Positions 1 through 6,391 of a stretch of 6,479 nucleotides of DNA are shown here, piece after piece (positions within the stretch are counted from its first letter, which is position 1; each line of letters begins with the position of its first letter). Source of the DNA: Peptostreptococcaceae bacterium (lineage in GTDB: Bacteria > Bacillota > Clostridia > Peptostreptococcales > Peptostreptococcaceae); NCBI GenBank assembly GCA_029983575.1, contig JASBZE010000090.1, positions 1 to 6,479 of the forward strand. Direction: 5' to 3'. The notes below the pieces were generated by a model. That model made no database searches, had not been told where the DNA came from, and saw only the letters and a program-made list of their open reading frames with translations. Made by a program: the position numbers and the translations under genes.

Positions 1-14
1 AAATTGTCTTTCAT
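1..14 (-). CDS. Start of the next gene of the operon (partial, runs off the left edge)
   Basis: The minus strand has AAAAGGAGG at 29-21, a near-perfect Shine-Dalgarno sequence, followed 6 nt later by ATG at 14-12. Only Met-Lys-Asp-Asn and part of a fifth codon lie in the window. It is 103 nt after the polymerase stop on the same strand, so it is probably the next operon member. A flippase or another glycosyltransferase would fit the pathway, but nothing in four residues identifies it. Confidence 0.7.
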
Positions 15-47
15 CAGAAACCTCCTTTTCTAGATTCTCGCGTTTTA

Positions 48-81
48 AGTGCTTATGTATGTTCTTTTATCAAAAAGCACT
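48..81 (-). other. Inverted repeat in the spacer after the polymerase gene
   Basis: AGTGCTT at 48-54 and AAGCACT at 75-81 can form a 7-bp stem around a 20-nt loop in the transcript. A smaller hairpin, CTTTT/AAAAG around TGAT, can form inside and would compete with it. No T-run follows on the minus strand, so it does not look like an intrinsic terminator. It lies between the polymerase stop and the strong ribosome-binding site of the next gene and could act on mRNA stability or downstream expression, which is a guess. Confidence 0.35.
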
Positions 82-117
82 ATAGCTAATATTATAGCTT
101 TATCCTTAAATTTTATT

Positions 118-1404
118 TTACCTAAGAACCTCTCTACCCCTTATATTAAATACCGCGTAAACCATCAATACAAGGGTTATGTTGTTTGATATATCTAGCA
201 TTATACTTTCGGCGAAACAGTAAACTAATAGCCCTAGCATAAGAACAATCTCTGCCCTCTTCTGCTGTTCGTATAAGCATTTAAGAGTATAAGTTATAAG
301 TCCTAACACTATGGTATAACATACTAGACCATGGCTAAACAAAGCCCACAGATAACCTGAATCAAATGGCATCCTAGGCATGAATAAAGTCTCTCTTATA
401 TTTGCCGCATACCCTATCAGGTTTAGCCCAGCTCTAGGATCTGTAAAATACTTATTCCAATAAAGAGGCCTATGGGAAAGAACGTCATTTAGTATATAAC
501 TATCGTAAAGCAGATAAGTAATTATCAAACTAAACAGGGTAAGCCCTATTGGAAATAATATAGATCCCCATTTAAGCAACCATTCCGGCAGAAATTTCCT
601 TGTCTTATATAGATAAATTATAAGTCCTGCTAATATTATTGTTATTAATCCAGTCCTAGTTCCCGTTTGTGAGAACATTATAAGTCCCATTACAAAAAGT
701 ATAATAGTATCAAACTTGTTCATCTTGTCATAAGCTAGATAAGCAAATGATGCCCAGATTAAAAACATCGCTAAAAAGGCGGCATTCGGATTTTTAAACC
801 CAAAATCATTTCTTCCGTGTATAAACTCCGATGGCATGTACCCGGTTATGTTAAATACCATCATTACACTGAATAACACCGCATTTGAAAACAAAAACAT
901 CTTCATCAAAAATCTAAACTTCATATTGTAAAGACCGAGCGCTATGTAGTAAGCGTATAGAAGAGTAAAATTTCTCGTCAATACGAATTGTGCAGCAAAG
1001 ATCACGAAAACAACGTAATGAAGAACTTTGTATTTCTTTATGTTATTTAGGATTATAACTGTTGAAATTCCTAAGGTTATAAGCATTGATATCTTTGAAA
1101 TCCCGTTAAAAGACATTATGCTTGCATAGTATTTGAGACTTAAAAAGAAGACCAACAAAACACATAGTACATTTTGTACTTGCGGAGGTAAAAAATGTCT
1201 AATTCTAGATTTTTTTCCGGAAAAAACGCCGCCAGACCTGTTAAATGCACCTTTCCCTGAGTCAAAGGCACTTCTCTTATTATTTATACCGACTTTATTT
1301 GATTGAAAAGGTCCCTTTTTAGAAGCGAATCCACTGCTATTGGATTTTGTATTAAATAGGCCCCCGCCCTTTTTGCTGTTTTTAGTGTTTTTATTAATGT
1401 CCAT
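118..1404 (-). CDS. Wzy-type polysaccharide polymerase (O-antigen polymerase/ligase family) with heptad-repeat N-terminal tail
   Basis: A 428 aa integral membrane protein with about 12 hydrophobic segments from residue 74 to 420. Motifs of O-antigen polymerase/ligase proteins are visible. GRNDFGFKNPNAAF (197-210) resembles the GFGHPN motif of Gram-positive Wzy proteins, and SQTGTRTGL is at 245-253. A large extracytoplasmic loop (about 300-350) contains VLSHRPLYW, like the LSGRxxLW element of these families. It should polymerise lipid-linked repeat units at the outer membrane face. A ligase role cannot be excluded by sequence alone, but its position among glycosyltransferases favours polymerase. 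Before the first helix lies a cytosolic tail of about 70 residues with roughly 16 basic and 2 acidic residues, built of Gly-x-Phe heptads; I do not recognise it from the family. The start is supported by AAGGTG, 5 nt before ATG at 1404, so the tail is probably translated. Confidence 0.88.
   Translation of the reverse strand: MDINKNTKNSKKGGGLFNTKSNSSGFASKKGPFQSNKVGINNKRSAFDSGKGAFNRSGGVFSGKKSRIRHFLPPQVQNVLCVLLVFFLSLKYYASIMSFNGISKISMLITLGISTVIILNNIKKYKVLHYVVFVIFAAQFVLTRNFTLLYAYYIALGLYNMKFRFLMKMFLFSNAVLFSVMMVFNITGYMPSEFIHGRNDFGFKNPNAAFLAMFLIWASFAYLAYDKMNKFDTIILFVMGLIMFSQTGTRTGLITIILAGLIIYLYKTRKFLPEWLLKWGSILFPIGLTLFSLIITYLLYDSYILNDVLSHRPLYWNKYFTDPRAGLNLIGYAANIRETLFMPRMPFDSGYLWALFSHGLVCYTIVLGLITYTLKCLYEQQKRAEIVLMLGLLVYCFAESIMLDISNNITLVLMVYAVFNIRGREVLR
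1210..1362 (-). repeat. Heptapeptide repeats in the cytosolic tail of the polymerase
   Basis: Residues 15-65 of the polymerase contain Phe at 17, 26, 33, 47, 54 and 61, with Ile at 40 filling the missing step. From 26 onward the spacing is exactly seven. Units such as GPFQSNK, SAFDSGK and GAFNRSG give a loose consensus [G/S]-x-F-x-x-x-[K/G]. Codons differ between units (for example the Phe codons are TTC and TTT, and the preceding residues use unrelated codons), so this is not a recent DNA duplication. The segment is Gly/Ser/Lys-rich and probably disordered. Confidence 0.8.
1211..1226. repeat. Perfect 16-bp palindrome of T6-CCGG-A6 inside the polymerase gene
   Basis: The plus strand reads TTTTTTCCGGAAAAAA, with one further T at 1210, so the coding strand has T6 then CCGG then A7. 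It codes the last heptad, Val-Phe-Ser-Gly-Lys-Lys, just before the first membrane helix. Slippage in either run would end the protein before any membrane segment. Confidence 0.8.
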
Positions 1405-1439
1405 AGTCTCACCTTCTTGCTTTTTAAACTTAATTTATA

Positions 1440-1543
1440 TTTATTTCATATTATTGTTTTATGAATTTTTACTATATCCTTTTATCTTTCTATTGTTCTG
1501 GTATATTTACCATCTTATCTTTTTATCGTTCTAGTATATTTAC
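1440..1543 (-). repeat. Tandem AT-rich repeats in the spacer before the polymerase gene
   Basis: Two copies of a 30-nt sequence lie at 1481-1510 and 1514-1543, offset by 33 nt and matching at 26 of 30 positions. On the minus strand each begins GTAAATATAC and continues with (C/T)AGAAC(A/G)ATA. A third, looser copy of about 33 nt is at 1440-1472. They fill most of the 159-nt spacer between the glycerophosphotransferase stop and the polymerase start, the longest gap in the operon. There is no open frame of note, no hairpin followed by a T-run, and no convincing promoter. The minus strand is very poor in C, so the mRNA would be A-rich and largely unstructured. Confidence 0.65.
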
Positions 1544-1563
1544 ATTTTTTCTTTTTCTATTTA

Positions 1564-2766
1564 CTATTTCTCTATTCTAATAATTTCTTTGTATATTCTC
1601 TCACAATTTTTATCATCGTGATAATTAAATTCGGCGTTGATCCTATCTAGATACTTTTGCTCAAGCTTAGGAACTTCTGAACTTTTAAGAAGTTTAGCAA
1701 TATAATCCACTACCTCTTCTTCCTCAGAAAATACTGGTCCAAAGCCATCAACTTCATAGTCAAAATACCCGGTCTTATAGTGAGAGTCTATAGAATCGAA
1801 TTGGTAATAGCAGAGTGGTTTTCTCATATAAGCAAAATCAAATTGTATTGATGAAAAATCAGTTACCAAAATCTCAGAGCTCTTAAGAAGATCTTGAACG
1901 TCATATTCTTCCTTTTTCGCTATAACGAGATTTTTAGATTTTTTTTCAAAGTATTTAATATATGGCTGAATCTCATAATGAGGATAGAAAACCAATTTAT
2001 ATCCATTTTTTCCTAAAATTTTATCGAGTCTCACGTTATTAATTAGAGAGTTGAACCTAGTAAAGTATTCACTATTGGTAAAGATCTCATCTGACTTTTC
2101 AGCTCCCTGTGCATATGACGGATTTACAATATCCTGTCTCCAAGTCGGCATAATCAATATCTGTTTTTTTAAATCAAAGTCATTTAGCTTATCAAATCTA
2201 GCAATTCCAGTTTGAACGACCTCTTCATCCCTATAGCCATATATAGGAGAAGATATAGATTCATACTCTCTTTTAGTAGTCGTAATAAAAAGATCTGCCC
2301 TTATTTTTTCCCTTGAAGCGTAATCCGAAAGATCGTGTAGAATTACTCCGTGTTGCAGAAAAACAAAGGTCTTTTTGTCTTGCCTATCTAAAATCATTTT
2401 ATAAAGCCTATAGCTCCATGGCTCTAAAAATCCACTGTGAGATGATATAGCGTATTTCGCCATCAGAAAGGCCTTCTTATGCTCTTTGCTCTTAAACTTT
2501 ATTATCTTATCCATATATGGTTTTAGCTTAACCGCGTCATTTCCAGCCTTTTCTAAATCAATAACATATCGTACATTTATCTGTGGATGATTTTTAACTA
2601 TGTATTCAAAAAAGCAAAAGCCATTATCTTTTGCCTCAGTGCCTCTTTCAGATATCAACCACAAATCCTTATACTCTTCTTTGGATTCAGTGTCAAAACT
2701 TAGTGCTATTTTAGTTATTATCATATCAAGGGCCTGTTTTGATAGCCTAGTTAATTTATCCAACAT
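1564..2766 (-). CDS. CDP-glycerol glycerophosphotransferase (TagB/TagF catalytic family, PF04464)
   Basis: A 400 aa enzyme expected to move glycerol phosphate from CDP-glycerol onto a sugar or glycerol-phosphate acceptor on the cytosolic membrane face. After an amphipathic N-terminal helix comes WLISERGTEAKDNG (36-49). The family hallmarks follow: FLQHGV (136-141, with the catalytic-type His139), ILIMPTWRQD (203-212), FYPHYE (260-265, second conserved His263), VTDFSSIQFDFAYMRKP (301-317) and YFDYEVDGFGPV (334-345). The end FNYHDDKNCERI matches the family's terminal substrate-binding stretch. It is about the size of TagB-type enzymes, which add one unit, and much shorter than two-domain TagF polymerases. 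I therefore infer decoration of a repeat unit rather than poly(glycerol phosphate) synthesis. GAGG lies 8 nt before ATG at 2766, and the gap to the preceding GT2 is 45 nt. No CDP-glycerol synthesis gene is visible in the window. Confidence 0.93.
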   Translation of the reverse strand: MLDKLTRLSKQALDMIITKIALSFDTESKEEYKDLWLISERGTEAKDNGFCFFEYIVKNHPQINVRYVIDLEKAGNDAVKLKPYMDKIIKFKSKEHKKAFLMAKYAISSHSGFLEPWSYRLYKMILDRQDKKTFVFLQHGVILHDLSDYASREKIRADLFITTTKREYESISSPIYGYRDEEVVQTGIARFDKLNDFDLKKQILIMPTWRQDIVNPSYAQGAEKSDEIFTNSEYFTRFNSLINNVRLDKILGKNGYKLVFYPHYEIQPYIKYFEKKSKNLVIAKKEEYDVQDLLKSSEILVTDFSSIQFDFAYMRKPLCYYQFDSIDSHYKTGYFDYEVDGFGPVFSEEEEVVDYIAKLLKSSEVPKLEQKYLDRINAEFNYHDDKNCERIYKEIIRIEK

Positions 2767-2811
2767 CTCTAATACCTCATTTTTATTGCCAACTAATCTT
2801 TTTCTATTAAT

Positions 2812-3618
2812 TTATACCTTAAAATTGATAAATGACTTGATCATTTCAAAATATAATAACCAAAACTTATTGTCATTATTAGTGCTAACTTCCTTTTTCT
2901 TTTTTAATCCAAACGGAATCAACAGTAAGATGCCTTTAAAAGGTCCAAAAAGCCTTTTAAAAAGAGGTCCCTTATCTATAAATGATTTTTCATCCATATA
3001 ATTTCCTTTTTTATATGGATGGTTTGTGATTATTATAGGATAGTAATGTATCTTTGTGTAACCCATATTGTATAGATCCATCAAAAATATATTGTCTTCT
3101 CCGGAATTATACAATGAATTTATTCCAAATCTCTCATCAAACTCTATCATCTTTACTCTATTTAGATTTATATAAATATCTAGAGACATCTGTTTGAGTA
3201 ATTCTATTCTAGTCATCGACGTAGTAGCTTCCCTTGGGTATTCCCTAAGTTGTCTTCCAGTTGATGGCTCGTGGTTTTGAAAAATTGCAATATCCGGATC
3301 ATCTTGACTGATTTTCTCATAGACTTTCTCTAGTGCATCCTCCTTATACCAACTATCGTCATCAGTCAATGTAAGTACGTCACCCGTCACATTTTTAAGG
3401 GCGGCATTTCTACTATTTGACGGTCCCTTCCCATCAGCCTTTGCTATTGAACTTGAAAAACTAAATTCTTCTAGTAAAGACTTTATTTCATCGTAGTTTT
3501 GTTGAGTTCCAACTACAACTTCTAGATTTTTATAGGTTTGTCTTTCTATACTTTCAAATAGGACCCTTAGTTCCTTAAGCCTTGAACCATAGGTCCCTAC
3601 AACCAAACTAAACTTCAT
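2812..3618 (-). CDS. Second family 2 glycosyltransferase, divergent
   Basis: A 268 aa GT-A fold enzyme. The first strand is FSLVVGTYGSR (3-13), an atypical form without the usual PxYN. It continues with SIERQTYKNLEVVV (23-36), GPSNSRNAAL (65-74), the metal-binding TDDDSW (85-90) and SGEDNIFLMDL (172-182), whose Glu174-Asp175 is the likely catalytic base region. The usual D-x-S-T-D loop after the second strand is replaced by GTQQNYDE. After the catalytic domain a hydrophobic and basic patch, GILLLIPFGLKKKKE (229-243), may seat the protein on the membrane near the lipid-linked acceptor. It should add the next sugar of the repeat; its specificity cannot be told. The ribosome-binding site (GGCAGGTAAG before ATG) is the weakest of the operon, so translation may depend on coupling to the gene 12 nt upstream. 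Confidence 0.9.
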   Translation of the reverse strand: MKFSLVVGTYGSRLKELRVLFESIERQTYKNLEVVVGTQQNYDEIKSLLEEFSFSSSIAKADGKGPSNSRNAALKNVTGDVLTLTDDDSWYKEDALEKVYEKISQDDPDIAIFQNHEPSTGRQLREYPREATTSMTRIELLKQMSLDIYINLNRVKMIEFDERFGINSLYNSGEDNIFLMDLYNMGYTKIHYYPIIITNHPYKKGNYMDEKSFIDKGPLFKRLFGPFKGILLLIPFGLKKKKEVSTNNDNKFWLLYFEMIKSFINFKV

Positions 3619-3630
3619 ATCTTACCTGCC

Positions 3631-4443
3631 TTATTTTTTTATAAAATGCTTGTTAATATTAACAGTTGCATAGATCATAAAATAATATATCGCTGTATGG
3701 AGTGGCAGCTTTTCTACATTCCTAAGTATATTCCAAGTCCAAGAAGCAGCCTTGAGTTTATTACCCGAAAGTGAATTAGCCCTGGTCCTATACCTCGCTA
3801 AAGGCTCTCTGAGTGCATGTGCCTCATGTCCCCTTTTAAGTATCGAAAGCCAGCAAGCATAGTCCTCATGTCTTATGCTAGGCATTACAATATCATCTAT
3901 ATAATATCTATCAATTATTACAGTCAGACACGGGATCACATTGGTTTTTAGAAGCTCATTGTAATCAACCCTTGCCTTAGGAATCACAACTGAGTTTAAG
4001 CTATTTCCCATATCATCTACAAAGCTATAACCTGTATAAGTAAAATGGTAGTTATTTCTCTTCATAAACTCGAGTTGCCTCTCAAGTTTGTCGTCTTCCC
4101 ACATGTCGTCGCTATCTAAAAAGGCTAGATAACGTCCTCTTGCATTTTTTATTCCTTCGTTTCTTGCATTGGAAACACCGGCGTTTTCTTCTAAATATAA
4201 GGGTCTTACATTGTCGAATTTATCATCATAACTCTTAATAATTTCTTTCGAATTGTCAGTAGACTTGTCATCTACCATTATAATTTCATAATTATCATAT
4301 GTCTGCCTTAAAATGCTCTCCACTGTGGAAATTAAAAACTCCCCTGCATTATAAACAGGAATAATTATAGAAACCAGGCCATCAATATATTTATCGTCAG
4401 CAATTTTTAGGTTGTTATATCTATTTAATTGTCTGCCATTCAT
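3631..4443 (-). CDS. Family 2 glycosyltransferase (GT-A fold, TuaG/capsule type)
   Basis: A cytosolic, probably membrane-associated glycosyltransferase of 270 aa, a normal length for single-domain GT2 enzymes. The nucleotide-binding strand VSIIIPVYN is at 24-32, VDDKSTDNS at 57-65, and NAGVSNARNEGI at 87-98. The metal-binding DSDD is at 110-113 and is followed by MW. The acceptor side has HEDYACWLSILKRG (192-205, with the presumed catalytic Glu-Asp at 193-194) and LARYRTRANSLSGNK (215-229). The LaxYRxrxxSlSxNK ending is typical of the TuaG/capsular GT2 group. It should add a sugar to the lipid-linked intermediate made by the preceding enzyme; donor and linkage are unknown. A GAGGTGAT ribosome-binding site lies before ATG at 4443. 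The gene follows the phosphoglycosyl transferase by 15 nt and precedes the next GT2 by 12 nt, suggesting translational coupling. Confidence 0.93.
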   Translation of the reverse strand: MNGRQLNRYNNLKIADDKYIDGLVSIIIPVYNAGEFLISTVESILRQTYDNYEIIMVDDKSTDNSKEIIKSYDDKFDNVRPLYLEENAGVSNARNEGIKNARGRYLAFLDSDDMWEDDKLERQLEFMKRNNYHFTYTGYSFVDDMGNSLNSVVIPKARVDYNELLKTNVIPCLTVIIDRYYIDDIVMPSIRHEDYACWLSILKRGHEAHALREPLARYRTRANSLSGNKLKAASWTWNILRNVEKLPLHTAIYYFMIYATVNINKHFIKK

Positions 4444-4458
4444 ATTATCACCTCGTAT

Positions 4459-5121
4459 CTACCTAGCTCCATCCCCCGTAAGAACAACTCTTATCGTCAT
4501 AAATATTATCTTCATATCGAGTACGAAACTTCTATTTCTTATGTAATATACATCGTAAACCAATTTTTCATCTGGACTTATCTCATATCCTCCATTTACC
4601 TGAGCCCATCCAGTAAGTCCTGGCTTAATAGCTAATCTATCGACGAAATTTGGGTTTTTCTCAGTAAATTCCCTGACAAATACCGGTCTCTCAGGCCTAG
4701 GGCCTATTAGCGACATATCCCCTACCAGAATATTAAAAATCTGTGGTATCTCGTCAATCCTAGTCTTCCTTATAAAGGCTCCAACCTTAGTGACCCTTGG
4801 ATCGTCTTTTTCAGCCCACTGAGCTCCAAATTTTTCTGCATCAGGCCTCATTGAACGCAATTTAACACAGTAAAAAGGCCTTCCATATCTCCCAGACCTC
4901 TCCTGTTTATAGAAAATGTCTCCTCCATCTTCGATCTTAATAAAAATCGCCGCTATAAGTATTATCGGCAACCCAATAGTTAGGGCTACGATGGAAAACA
5001 AGATGTCCAGGACCCTTTGGTAAAATTCAAAAAATGACCCGCCTTTGACCTGAGAGTAGTCGATGCTTTCAATCATCGCCTCGGTTAGGTCATACTCATT
5101 TTTATTATCTAAACTAGACAT
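4459..5121 (-). CDS. Undecaprenyl-phosphate sugar phosphotransferase (initiating phosphoglycosyl transferase, Bac_transf PF02397)
   Basis: A protein of 220 aa that should transfer a sugar 1-phosphate from a UDP-sugar to undecaprenyl phosphate at the inner membrane face, the first step of repeat-unit synthesis. After about 35 polar residues comes one hydrophobic segment (about 38-61) with a central Pro52, as in the re-entrant membrane helix of monotopic PglC-type enzymes. The conserved KLRSMRPDAE (87-96), DDPRVTKVGAFIRKTRIDEI (106-125, with the catalytic Asp-Glu pair at 123-124), GDMSLIGPRPERP (134-146) and KPGLTGWAQVNG (166-177) are all present. The N-terminal multi-helix domain of WbaP/WcaJ is absent, so it is the short PglC/TuaA-like form. 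The sugar donor cannot be read from sequence. I chose ATG at 5121, not the in-frame TTG at 5136, because AAGGAG overlaps the extra codons. It lies 68 nt after the CWB2 gene and 15 nt before the next gene. Confidence 0.95.
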   Translation of the reverse strand: MSSLDNKNEYDLTEAMIESIDYSQVKGGSFFEFYQRVLDILFSIVALTIGLPIILIAAIFIKIEDGGDIFYKQERSGRYGRPFYCVKLRSMRPDAEKFGAQWAEKDDPRVTKVGAFIRKTRIDEIPQIFNILVGDMSLIGPRPERPVFVREFTEKNPNFVDRLAIKPGLTGWAQVNGGYEISPDEKLVYDVYYIRNRSFVLDMKIIFMTIRVVLTGDGAR

Positions 5122-5126
5122 AGAGT

Positions 5127-5132
5127 CTCCTT
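5127..5132 (-). promoter_or_regulatory. Ribosome-binding site that sets the start of the phosphoglycosyl transferase
   Basis: The minus strand reads AAGGAG at 5132-5127, then ACTCT, then ATG at 5121-5119. Spacing is 5 nt, the same as before the CWB2 gene. The longer reading from TTG at 5136 would translate this site as Glu-Gly, and I see no comparable site upstream of that TTG. The start is therefore five codons downstream of the longest open frame. Confidence 0.85.
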
Positions 5133-5189
5133 CCAATATATATTTTTTAATCTAAACTAATTATTTTTTTACAAAATATTCATAAGAAG

Positions 5190-6326
5190 CTATTCCCTAG
5201 AATATATTGCTCTAAATACCAAGAACAGAGATATTGCCATCAGAGATAGTGCTGAAGCTATTCTCAGTCTTTCTGGATTGAAAATCGACCTTCTCTTAAG
5301 TTTGAATCCAACTTGTTTTATATTTTTGATCTTAAGGTCTTTTATTAATTTACTTTCTTTGACTGTGAGGTAATCTTCTCTGCTAAACATTACCGGGGCT
5401 CCTTCTTTTGCTGCAATGTTAGAAGAATATAGTGAATTTATAAACTCTCCAACCTTAAGCTCTTTCTCGTTTTCAGAAGTACCACCCTTAGTTACGTAAA
5501 CAGTATCGGTTTGACCTGGTTTAAAAAATCTCCTAATTATATTTTTATTTACCTCAAACCTATCCTTTCCGCTTATTACCTCGGCATTAGGAAGCAAATT
5601 TATGGTCGAAGTCGTAAAGCTCGATGTATTCCCGATTACGTACACCTTATTTACTCCTATTTCCCTAATAAAATTAAGAACTTCAGAACGCTCGTGTTCT
5701 TTAAATACTATAACAGGTATTCTCTCCTTTGACGCTATAGGCATAAATGAAACCGCATTTGGCGTATTCATAGTTTCATTAGCTACTACAGCAACAGCAG
5801 GCACTTTCTTTCTCTCGTTTAATAGACTTGCAAACTTTAAGGAAAGCCCCGTTCCTCTCTTGGCAATTATCCTAGTGGAGTTTATGCCGTTTCTCTTTAA
5901 GGTTCTTTCAACTCTATTGGATATGGATGTTATTCCACCTGTTATTATCACGTTTTTTATCTTTCTAGATTTAATGTCTTTTATAACGACATCTTCTATA
6001 ACTTCTTTTTCAGTAAAATAAACAGGAATTTTTTTGTCAAAGGCATAGGGAACTGCTCCTACTGCATCGTTTAAATAGTTCGTGTTAACTATTATAGCCG
6101 TGTCGGCATTCTTCCAATGGCCTTTATTTACAACATTTCCTGTCACATATCTATTAGCGCCCATAAATGATTTCATATTATAATTTCTAAATGCAAGTTT
6201 GTTGAGCGCAAAATTTCCTATACCCAGCACTAATGCAATAATCAATACATAAATGAGCGGTTTTATTATTCTTTTTTTAATCTTTTCTCTCTTAGTTTGC
6301 TTTTTTTTATTTGAATAATTTATCAT
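5190..6326 (-). CDS. Membrane-anchored cell-wall-binding (CWB2, PF04122) triplet protein with two transmembrane helices
   Basis: A protein of 378 aa. The N-terminus is short and strongly basic (residues 7-23), followed by a helix at about 22-41. The extracytoplasmic part holds three CWB2-like repeats, at about 57-150, 155-250 and 252-345. A second helix at about 356-374 leaves only a few cytosolic residues. Repeat 1 is clearest: GANRY opening, a Asn-Asp-Ala site (N86-A88), an IPVYFT strand and VIITGG turn (127-131). Repeat 2 keeps NAVSFMPIA and VYVIGN. Repeat 3 opens SGKDRF but is eroded, lacking the DA motif and the terminal GG. CWB2 triplets in clostridia bind an anionic wall polymer non-covalently, usually in secreted proteins. 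Here there is no cleavable signal and no effector domain. The two-helix topology resembles Wzz/Wzd co-polymerases, and the gene heads a polymer operon, so I infer a role in polymer assembly or length. The start is backed by AAGGAG (6337-6332), 5 nt before ATG. Confidence 0.85.
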   Translation of the reverse strand: MINYSNKKKQTKREKIKKRIIKPLIYVLIIALVLGIGNFALNKLAFRNYNMKSFMGANRYVTGNVVNKGHWKNADTAIIVNTNYLNDAVGAVPYAFDKKIPVYFTEKEVIEDVVIKDIKSRKIKNVIITGGITSISNRVERTLKRNGINSTRIIAKRGTGLSLKFASLLNERKKVPAVAVVANETMNTPNAVSFMPIASKERIPVIVFKEHERSEVLNFIREIGVNKVYVIGNTSSFTTSTINLLPNAEVISGKDRFEVNKNIIRRFFKPGQTDTVYVTKGGTSENEKELKVGEFINSLYSSNIAAKEGAPVMFSREDYLTVKESKLIKDLKIKNIKQVGFKLKRRSIFNPERLRIASALSLMAISLFLVFRAIYSRE

Positions 6327-6391
6327 TGTTACTCCTTAATTATGCATTTATTAATTCGCCTATTCTAGCCAATATAAACAGCCTACAAAAT

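Noticed and set aside
76..110. AGCTA/TAGCT inverted repeat right after the polymerase stop as an intrinsic terminator
   Set aside because: The stem is 5 bp and AT-rich with no run of T after it on the minus strand, and the next gene begins on the same strand about 100 nt on.
1340..1534. Plus-strand hydrophobic open frame of 64 codons
   Set aside because: It is the complement of the polymerase tail and the A-rich spacer; its Phe/Leu/Ile richness comes from T-runs, not from a real membrane protein.
2600..3001. Plus-strand open frame of 133 codons
   Set aside because: It lies opposite the ends of the glycerophosphotransferase and second GT2 genes, both of which have clear family motifs. Its translation shows no recognisable domain and it has no convincing ribosome-binding site.
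5122..5136. TTG start giving the phosphoglycosyl transferase five more residues
   Set aside because: The extra codons contain the AAGGAG ribosome-binding site placed 5 nt before ATG at 5121, and no comparable site precedes the TTG.
5602..6021. Plus-strand open frame of 139 codons
   Set aside because: It lies wholly opposite the CWB2 coding sequence; its hydrophobic composition is what the complement of such AT-rich coding DNA gives. A shorter overlapping frame at 5511-5732 is rejected for the same reason.
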